Positions 7,592 to 12,476 of a stretch of 12,476 nt of DNA are shown one piece after another. Below the pieces are notes generated by a model. It saw only the letters and a program-made list of their open reading frames with translations. It was not told the DNA's origin and ran no database searches. Origin of the DNA: Cuniculiplasma sp. (lineage in GTDB: Archaea; Thermoplasmatota; Thermoplasmata; Thermoplasmatales; Thermoplasmataceae); assembly GCA_023256455.1 (NCBI GenBank), contig JAGDXN010000059.1:28116-40591 (forward strand), read 5' to 3'. The stretch's first letter is position 1; each line of letters begins with the position of its first letter. A program made the translations under genes and the position numbers.

Positions 7592-8693
7592 TGTAACCCT
7601 CCTCCGCAAGTTTCAGTATGAGTTCATCGGAATATTCTCCATTTTTAAGATCCTTGAAAATTTCATAGGCAATATTGCCCTTTTTTTCGCTTTTAAAATA
7701 ATTGATGAATAGATCAACCTGCCTTCTGGCATTTCCAGGGTCTACCTGGCTTTGATCCTTCTTAACCTCTATCCTTGGCTGCCTTATGATCATATCCTCT
7801 GAATACTCTTTCATCTTTTCCTTCAGGTATGACATCTCTATTTTTTCTGTAAAGGTCATATTTATCAGAGGTTTCTTCTTATAATTATCTCCTCTTATTT
7901 CATCAAGCCTTGCAAAGATTTCTTCCATATTTCCTGCCAGATCGAACTGCATTCTGGTGCTTTTAAGCCTTATCCTGTTTATTTTTGCCTCCTGATCCAT
8001 ATCAACAATATTCACGCCCTTTCCCTGCCTCACAAGGCCTGGAATCTCCTTTGTTGCCTTTACTTCAGTGGAACCTGCGTATGAAAACAGTGATTTTCCC
8101 ACTCTTTCCGATCTGAACTGGTGCACATGGCCGAAGGCCATATAGGTGAAATTCACCGGAAGATCGGATTTCTTTGCCTCACACTGTTCCTCAGGAAAGA
8201 AAGGGTCAATGGCCTGGTGGGATATGAAAATGCAGTTTTTCATGCCTGCGGCTATTTCGTTTGCCCTGCTGTATATTTGCCTGAGCTGGTCTGCCTGATA
8301 AAGCTTCATATTGCCTATTCCACCTATATCCACATCTCCCTTTTTCATGAACTCAAGATCATCCATTCCAATCATTCTCAATCCAACAAAGTCAAAAATT
8401 CCATGAGCGGTGAGATCCCTTCCTCTGGGTCTGTCATGATCTCCCGGGATGCATATCATTTCGATCTTTTTATCATAAAGCTTAAGAATATTTTCTTTCA
8501 AAACGTGAAGTGCTCTGTTTGAAGGCCTGCTGGAATCAAAAAGATCTCCTGAATGTATTATAAAATCAACCTCATTTTCTATGGCCGTGTCGATTGCCTC
8601 TGAAAAAGCCTCATAAAAATCATTTTCCCTTTCCTCCATTCCATACTGGACGGCGCCCAGATGAGTATCTGAAACATGCATAAATCTAGCCAT
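7581..8693 (-). CDS. mre11: Mre11, nuclease of the Mre11-Rad50 DNA repair complex
   Basis: This is a calcineurin-like metallophosphoesterase of 370 residues, with Mn-dependent endo/exonuclease activity expected from the family. Metal-binding motifs numbered from ATG 8693 are D9-x-H11 (SDTHLG), G49-D50-x-x-D53 (SGDLFD), the motif PGDHD at 83-87, H159 (ISHQ) and GHVH at 188-191. The third motif is usually GNHD in Mre11; here the metal-ligand Asn is Asp (D85), while H86 is kept. A capping region follows at about 240-305, and the helical C-terminus (about 325-365) fits the Rad50-binding segment. An in-frame TTG at 8726 would add eleven atypical Cys-rich residues and touches the putative TATA box, so ATG 8693 is preferred. 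It is first in the operon with rad50. Confidence 0.95.
   Translation of the reverse strand: MARFMHVSDTHLGAVQYGMEERENDFYEAFSEAIDTAIENEVDFIIHSGDLFDSSRPSNRALHVLKENILKLYDKKIEMICIPGDHDRPRGRDLTAHGIFDFVGLRMIGMDDLEFMKKGDVDIGGIGNMKLYQADQLRQIYSRANEIAAGMKNCIFISHQAIDPFFPEEQCEAKKSDLPVNFTYMAFGHVHQFRSERVGKSLFSYAGSTEVKATKEIPGLVRQGKGVNIVDMDQEAKINRIRLKSTRMQFDLAGNMEEIFARLDEIRGDNYKKKPLINMTFTEKIEMSYLKEKMKEYSEDMIIRQPRIEVKKDQSQVDPGNARRQVDLFINYFKSEKKGNIAYEIFKDLKNGEYSDELILKLAEEGYNAD
7597..7605 (-). promoter_or_regulatory. Strong Shine-Dalgarno motif that sets the rad50 start
   Basis: GGAGGAGGG, read on the minus strand, lies inside the last codons of mre11 and ends five bases before the rad50 ATG at 7591. It overlaps the region immediately downstream of the alternative TTG at 7609, so it cannot serve that codon. 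It supports ATG 7591. Confidence 0.75.
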
Positions 8694-8726
8694 TTCGCAA
8701 CAACCATTACAATATGCATGCTTCAA

Positions 8727-8742
8727 CTTAAAATCTTTTCCC
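8727..8742 (-). promoter_or_regulatory. Promoter of the mre11-rad50 operon
   Basis: Read on the minus strand, GGGAAAAGATTTTAAG combines a purine-rich BRE with a TATA-like box. The box is about 35-44 nt before ATG 8693, predicting a very short leader of roughly 10-15 nt without a Shine-Dalgarno motif. Confidence 0.5.
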
Positions 8743-8770
8743 GACAGGTAAGAAAATGGGCAAAATAGTG

Positions 8771-8780
8771 TTTTTAAATA
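8771..8780 (+). promoter_or_regulatory. TATA-like box on the MFS exporter side
   Basis: The run tttttaaata would place a transcription start near 8800-8805. That is about 125 nt before the exporter ATG but only a few bases before ATG 8807 of the small ORF. It is back-to-back with the mre11 promoter. Confidence 0.45.
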
Positions 8781-8801
8781 GGACTGTGAAATTTTTCTTA
8801 A

Positions 8802-8862
8802 TTTTCATGCAAAATTTAAAATGTAAACGGGATAAAAGGAACATCTTTATTTTTTCATGCAA
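8802..8862 (+). repeat. Direct repeat ttttcatgcaa in the exporter leader region
   Basis: Identical 11-base copies lie at 8802-8812 and 8852-8862, exactly 50 bp apart, about five helical turns. The first copy sits in a weak dyad with attt/aaat flanks. This could be an operator pair for a regulator of the divergent genes, or coincidence in AT-rich DNA. Confidence 0.4.
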
Positions 8863-8911
8863 TATTGGAAAGGTCTATTTCCAGCATTATTCTAAAATTC
8901 CATTTGAGTAA
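8807..8911 (+). CDS. Candidate 34-residue leader ORF upstream of the MFS exporter
   Basis: ATG 8807 follows a TATA-like box by the distance expected for a leaderless mRNA. The frame stays open for 34 codons to TAA 8909-8911, seven bases before the exporter's Shine-Dalgarno motif. The peptide begins MQNLKCKRDKRNIFIF: a basic N-terminus, two Cys (positions 6 and 18), then an aromatic-rich half; it has no recognisable family. The exporter having a Shine-Dalgarno motif, unlike the leaderless genes here, suggests something is translated before it. An open stretch this short can occur by chance, so this is a candidate only. Confidence 0.25.
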   Translation: MQNLKCKRDKRNIFIFSCNIGKVYFQHYSKIPFE

Positions 8912-8927
8912 AATTGCAGGTGAAAAT

Positions 8928-10574
8928 ATGGTTCAGCAAAAGTGGATTGCCCTATCCAATACAACACTGGGGCAGCTTGTGGCAACTATAAACACAAGCA
9001 TAATAATTGTGGCTCTGCCTCCCATATTTAATGGTATAGGATTGAATCCCCTTTCTCCCGGTTCATTTTCCTATCTTCTCTGGGTAATAATGAGTTATAT
9101 GATTGCAGTATCCGTCCTGCTTCTTACTGTTGGTAAAATATCAGACATGTATGGACGTGTACGCCTTTTCAACATGGGTTTTCTCATATTCACGGCTGGC
9201 TCCATCCTCCTGTATCTGACGCCTGGGAGGGGAGATGCAGGGGCAGCAGAGATAATATTTTTCAGGCTGATTCAGGCTGTGGGTGGTTCTTTCATCATGG
9301 CAAACAGCTTTGCCATTATAACGGACAATTTTGAGCCATCCGAGAGAGGGCTGGCCATATCCATAAATAGCGTAGCCTCCGTATCTGGCGTGAGCCTTGG
9401 CATAGTTCTTGGTGGAATTCTTTCAACCATATACTGGAGGGATGTCTTTTTACTGAGCGTTCCTCTCGGAATATTTGGCACCATCTGGTCCTATGCAAAG
9501 CTTAAGGATAATTCTGTGCGAAAGAAAGAAAAAATAGATCTTGCTGGAAATTTCCTGTTTGGTGCTGGCATTATCATATTTCTTCTTGGGATCACATATG
9601 GCATAGTTCCCTACGGCAGGAGCCCCATGGGCTGGAGCAACCCCCTGGTGGATATTGCTCTGATCTCAGGCATCATAATTATTGGCATATTTCTCCTGTG
9701 GGAGAAAAGAACACCCAGTCCAATGTTTGATCTGAAACTGTTCAGGAGAAGGGATTTTTCCATAGGTTCCCTTACGGGGTTCATATCTGCTATGACCATG
9801 ATGGGTCTTCTATATATGCTGACATTGCTCTTTCAGGGCATATGGCTTCCCCTCAATGGCTATTCCTATTCATCCACACCATTCTGGGCAGGGGTCTATA
9901 TGCTCCCAATGACTGTAAGCATGGGCCTTGTTGGCCTTTTTGCGGGAAGGCTTTCTGATCGCACAGGCCCATGGGCACTTACCTTAACTGGCATGGTTAT
10001 TTCAGCTATCTCCCTTTTCCTTTTGACTCTTCTGCCCTATAATTTTGATTACATATGGATGGGAATCATAATAACGATGTTTGGCACAGGATACGGTCTT
10101 TTCAATTCACCCAATTTATCTTCCGCAATGTCCTCTGTTCCGCCAGAGGAAAGAGGTTCTGCCTCAGGAATGCTAAATAACATGAGAAATACGGGATATG
10201 TGGGAAGCATGGGTGCTTTTTTCAGCATACTCATAGCAGGTCTTGCAACCGATCTCCCCTCAAGGATATCCTCATCACTTAAGGCTGCAGGTGCAGGTGC
10301 CCTCTCGCCCTATCTGTCCCATATGCCACCAACTGTAGCCATATTCGGGGCATTTCTGGGGATAAATCCGGCAGCTGCCCTGATCAGTTCCATGAAAAAT
10401 ATTCCCCCATCCATATCACCCACAACGCTGAATGTAATAGAAAGCAACACATGGTTTCCCGGGGTAGTGTCCGTACCACTCATGCATGCCTTTTATCTTG
10501 TGTTCTACTCTGGATCCATTCTCACGGTGGCCGGGGCACTCATTTCCATTCTAAGGTCAAGAGGGAAGAAGTGA
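8928..10574 (+). CDS. MFS transporter of the DHA2 (14-helix, EmrB/QacA-like) drug:proton antiporter type
   Basis: This 548-residue membrane protein should export drugs or metabolites using the proton gradient. Signatures numbered from ATG 8928 are a TM1 motif (INTSIIIVALPPI, 21-33), motif A between TM2 and TM3 (GKISDMYGR, 69-77), the motif B arginine R113 (FRLIQAVGG), and the antiporter motif C region SGVSLGIVLGG (153-163). A second motif-A-like loop, GRLSDRTGP, marks the C-terminal half. In DHA2 proteins the TM1 motif normally carries an Asp; here it is Asn (N22), which may alter substrate or proton coupling. A loop of about 70 residues rich in Ala, Ser and Pro precedes the last helix. ATG 8928 is chosen over TTG 8865, which would add 21 residues, because AGGTGA at 8918-8923 lies four bases upstream. 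It converges with herA. Confidence 0.92.
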   Translation: MVQQKWIALSNTTLGQLVATINTSIIIVALPPIFNGIGLNPLSPGSFSYLLWVIMSYMIAVSVLLLTVGKISDMYGRVRLFNMGFLIFTAGSILLYLTPGRGDAGAAEIIFFRLIQAVGGSFIMANSFAIITDNFEPSERGLAISINSVASVSGVSLGIVLGGILSTIYWRDVFLLSVPLGIFGTIWSYAKLKDNSVRKKEKIDLAGNFLFGAGIIIFLLGITYGIVPYGRSPMGWSNPLVDIALISGIIIIGIFLLWEKRTPSPMFDLKLFRRRDFSIGSLTGFISAMTMMGLLYMLTLLFQGIWLPLNGYSYSSTPFWAGVYMLPMTVSMGLVGLFAGRLSDRTGPWALTLTGMVISAISLFLLTLLPYNFDYIWMGIIITMFGTGYGLFNSPNLSSAMSSVPPEERGSASGMLNNMRNTGYVGSMGAFFSILIAGLATDLPSRISSSLKAAGAGALSPYLSHMPPTVAIFGAFLGINPAAALISSMKNIPPSISPTTLNVIESNTWFPGVVSVPLMHAFYLVFYSGSILTVAGALISILRSRGKK

Positions 10575-10577
10575 GAT

Positions 10578-10596
10578 TAAAATAAACATCATTTTA
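10578..10596. terminator. Possible bidirectional terminator between the exporter and herA
   Basis: The arms taaaat (10578-10583) and atttta (10591-10596) form a perfect inverted repeat with a 7-nt spacer, and T-rich tracts occur on both strands. It fills the 19-bp gap between convergent genes and runs into the herA stop codon. The stem is all A/T and weak. Confidence 0.3.
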
Positions 10597-12123
10597 TTCC
10601 TCCAGCAGTTTCCTTATACTTTTCCTGTTTTCATCCGGATTGATTCTTCTTTCCCTTGCCTCAAGGGATTCCCTCAGAAGGGAAACCACATCTATGTCTC
10701 CTCCACCCTCCCTTGTCTCTCTCTTTCTGATCCTTACTATCACCGGGAATTTCACAAATTCACCAACCAGGACTGCCTCTCCTGTGTTGAGCGATGGGAG
10801 ATCGTTTATGACGCTGGCGCTTACACCTTCGCAGCTCTCCTCAATTGCCCTCTGATCCATTGGATTGGTAATCCTCAATATTATCTGGGAATTGCATTGG
10901 CTCAAAACATCCTGATCAATCTTTCCTGGCCTCTGGGTTATAACAACCAGAAACATTCCAAATTTCCTCCCCTCCGAGGCAATCTTTTTGATCAGATCTG
11001 AAAGTTTTCCTTTCATATCTCTGCCCACAAAGTTATGAGCCTCCTCAATGAAAACAAAAACTGGATATTTGAATGTGCCGGCAACCTTGGCATCATATAT
11101 TTCATCAAGAACCCTCAGGCAGAAGTATGACATCACATCCTGATCAAGTCCGGAAAGATCCAGAATGGACAGCTGGCCTTCTCTGAGATAGTTCTCGAGC
11201 TTTGTTGTTGTATTTCCAAATATGCCCTTTAAAGCCTTCAGCAGGGATATCCTCCCAGCAATCCTTCCTCTGTCTGCCTTTTCCAGATTCTGGTAGGATC
11301 TTATGAAATCCTCAAGGTCCCCCTTTCCCTTTGTTCCCTCAAGGGTTTTTCTTGTAATTTCCCTCAGTGTTGTCCACTCCTCATCTATTCTCATTATGTC
11401 GAATAGATCATTTTCATCAAGATCCTGAAACCTCAGGGTAAACTGTTCTGTTAAGGCATTCAGTTCTTCGCTGTATCTGCCCGTGCTCAGGGGCGTTTTA
11501 AAAACCTTGGTGAAATTTCCAATGTTTTTTTCTGCCTTCATCAGTGCATAATCAGCGTGAGGGTCAAGGACAATTATGGTCGCGCCCTTTGCCATGAGCT
11601 CTTCTATCATAACAGCGGCGGTATTGCTCTTTCCCGCACCGGTCTGTGCCATTATGGCCACATGCCTGCGCAGCCCATTGAGGGATGCACCCACACTTAC
11701 GGAGGAATAGTTGCTTAAATTTCCAAGAATGATTGATTGGTCACCATCATATCCAAATAATGTCCTCATCTCATTTTCCGTTGATCTGTATACTGGAACC
11801 CCTGGCCTTATGAGTATTCGATTTCCCTTGGAAACATTCCCTGAAGAATCAAGGGTACCCACAGTTCTGCATATTCCAATATCAACGCTTTTCGATGATA
11901 TGGTTTCCACTATCTCTCTAAGTTTTTCATAGCTGATGCTTTCCTGAATCATTTCATTGAATGACTGGAGCCTCTCCACTCTTCCTATAATGGAAAACTC
12001 TCCAGTTTTGATGGTTACATATTCCCATTTTCTCAATTCAATATGAGGATTCAGTACAAATCTGAACACATCGCTGTCATTCTGGCCTGTGGTGAAACCA
12101 ACCACAGAAAGGTCCTCTTCCAT
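10594..12123 (-). CDS. herA: HerA bipolar DNA helicase/translocase
   Basis: HerA is a hexameric ATPase of the FtsK-HerA superfamily. With the nuclease NurA it resects DNA ends made accessible by Mre11-Rad50, giving 3' single-stranded tails for RadA. The 509-residue product starts with a HAS barrel (about 5-110) that in relatives docks NurA. The RecA-like core has Walker A AQTGAGKSNT (159-168), Walker B VFVFIEEAHNF (355-365), with E360-E361 where many relatives have D-E, a GRKFG segment with R386, and the TQRP sensor (396-399). The C-terminus is charged and helical, as in the family. ATG 12123 has a TATA-like element at leaderless distance and no Shine-Dalgarno motif. nurA is not in the window, and herA is not in the mre11-rad50 operon. 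Confidence 0.95.
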   Translation of the reverse strand: MEEDLSVVGFTTGQNDSDVFRFVLNPHIELRKWEYVTIKTGEFSIIGRVERLQSFNEMIQESISYEKLREIVETISSKSVDIGICRTVGTLDSSGNVSKGNRILIRPGVPVYRSTENEMRTLFGYDGDQSIILGNLSNYSSVSVGASLNGLRRHVAIMAQTGAGKSNTAAVMIEELMAKGATIIVLDPHADYALMKAEKNIGNFTKVFKTPLSTGRYSEELNALTEQFTLRFQDLDENDLFDIMRIDEEWTTLREITRKTLEGTKGKGDLEDFIRSYQNLEKADRGRIAGRISLLKALKGIFGNTTTKLENYLREGQLSILDLSGLDQDVMSYFCLRVLDEIYDAKVAGTFKYPVFVFIEEAHNFVGRDMKGKLSDLIKKIASEGRKFGMFLVVITQRPGKIDQDVLSQCNSQIILRITNPMDQRAIEESCEGVSASVINDLPSLNTGEAVLVGEFVKFPVIVRIRKRETREGGGDIDVVSLLRESLEARERRINPDENRKSIRKLLEE

Positions 12124-12146
12124 ATGAAGTGTAAGTTAAATTAAGC

Positions 12147-12156
12147 ACATAAATTC
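12147..12156 (-). promoter_or_regulatory. TATA-like box for herA
   Basis: Read on the minus strand, GAATTTATGT lies about 24-33 nt before the herA ATG, as expected for a leaderless transcript. A purine-rich GAGAA overlaps its upstream side. Confidence 0.5.
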
Positions 12157-12227
12157 TCAGTAATTGGCATCTCATCATGCCTTACCTGCCTTGAATGAAA
12201 TCGGTTTGAGGAAATGGGTTTTCTCCG

Positions 12228-12247
12228 TTCATGAATTTATACATGAA
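12228..12247. repeat. Short inverted repeat in the herA-methyltransferase intergenic region
   Basis: The arms ttcatg (12228-12233) and catgaa (12242-12247) flank an AT-only spacer aatttata. It lies between the two divergent promoters, so it could be an operator. At 6 bp per arm it may also be chance. Confidence 0.3.
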
Positions 12248-12318
12248 ATTTCCCTGAAATACAATATTTTTAAAGCAAACCTGCCAAAGTTTTAGGATAC
12301 AATCAATGTCAGGTTCAA

Positions 12319-12330
12319 GTATTTATATTA
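12319..12330 (+). promoter_or_regulatory. TATA-like box for the cytosine methyltransferase gene
   Basis: The run gtatttatatta lies 30-41 nt before ATG 12360, predicting a start near 12345-12352 and a leader of about ten bases. A second candidate, atatttttaaa at 12264-12274, would give a leader of about 65 nt. No clear Shine-Dalgarno motif precedes the ATG. Confidence 0.5.
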
Positions 12331-12359
12331 TCCAGGCATAAACAGTAAGAGTTAGTGCC

Positions 12360-12476
12360 ATGAAGGTTCTGGATCTTTTCTCCGGCATGGGTGGTTTTTC
12401 CCGGGGTTTCATAAGGGAAGGTTTTGAGGTTGTTGGAGTAGATATCTCTGAAGATGCTGGAAAGACCTATAATCAT
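12360..12476 (+). CDS. DNA (cytosine-5-)-methyltransferase, N-terminal fragment cut by the window edge
   Basis: The 39 visible residues match the start of Dcm/M.HhaI-type enzymes. Residues 3-16 (VLDLFSGMGGFSRG) are motif I, the S-adenosylmethionine-binding loop with the DLFSGxGG consensus. The stretch EVVGVDIS at about 24-31 is motif II, whose acidic residue contacts the cofactor ribose. The catalytic PCQ motif (IV), the ENV motif and the target-recognition domain lie beyond the window, so specificity and completeness cannot be judged. The enzyme transfers a methyl group to carbon 5 of cytosine, usually in a restriction-modification system or as an orphan epigenetic enzyme. It is transcribed divergently from herA, and any partner endonuclease would be to the right. 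Confidence 0.9.
   Translation, partial: MKVLDLFSGMGGFSRGFIREGFEVVGVDISEDAGKTYNH

Noticed and set aside
7592..7609. TTG start at 7609 for rad50, adding six residues.
   Set aside because: The GGAGGAGGG motif lies downstream of this TTG and five bases before ATG 7591, and Rad50 proteins normally begin at the strand starting with that ATG.
8694..8726. TTG start at 8726 for mre11, adding eleven residues with three Cys.
   Set aside because: The extension is atypical for Mre11 and touches the likely TATA box, so it would not be in the mRNA.
12184..12285. Two copies of acctgcc (12184-12190 and 12279-12285) upstream of the methyltransferase.
   Set aside because: Seven bases is too short to stand out, and no further symmetry or spacing supports a binding site.

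Overview
The window looks like chromosomal DNA of an archaeon, most likely from the Thermoplasmatales or close relatives. The evidence is an archaeal-type Mre11-Rad50 pair, a HerA helicase with its N-terminal HAS barrel, and AT-rich TATA-like boxes about 25-35 nt before several starts (leaderless transcripts). Shine-Dalgarno motifs appear only where a gene seems to lie inside a longer transcript. The genus cannot be fixed from sequence reading alone.

Layout. 1-413: no convincing gene. 414-1508 (+): a protein rich in N-glycosylation sequons with no visible signal peptide. 1625-3262 (+): a TPR-like repeat protein with a leaderless promoter. 3263-3472: an intergenic stretch with a long inverted repeat, a TATA box overlapped by a second inverted repeat, and an untranslated leader. 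3473-4894 (+): an APC-family amino acid permease. 4895-8693 (-): a two-gene mre11-rad50 operon whose genes overlap by 11 bp; the rad50 stop codon directly abuts the permease stop. 8694-8927: a divergent promoter region with a candidate 34-codon leaderless leader ORF. 8928-10574 (+): a 14-helix MFS drug-type exporter. 10594-12123 (-): herA, convergent with the exporter. 12124-12359: a second divergent promoter region. 12360-12476 (+): the first 39 codons of a DNA cytosine-5 methyltransferase, cut by the window edge.

Biology. Mre11-Rad50 and HerA (with the NurA nuclease) form the archaeal machinery that resects DNA double-strand ends. In many archaea these genes are neighbours. Here herA is separated from mre11-rad50 by an oppositely oriented transporter, and nurA is not visible. 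The methyltransferase beside herA may begin a restriction-modification or solitary methylation locus to the right. The left third is more accessory in character, with the sequon-rich protein and the TPR protein.

I found no CRISPR array, tRNA, rRNA, insertion sequence or obvious new defence system. The most useful second looks are the regulatory DNA before the two transporters, the GDHD variant of a metal-binding motif in Mre11, and the signal-less sequon-rich protein.
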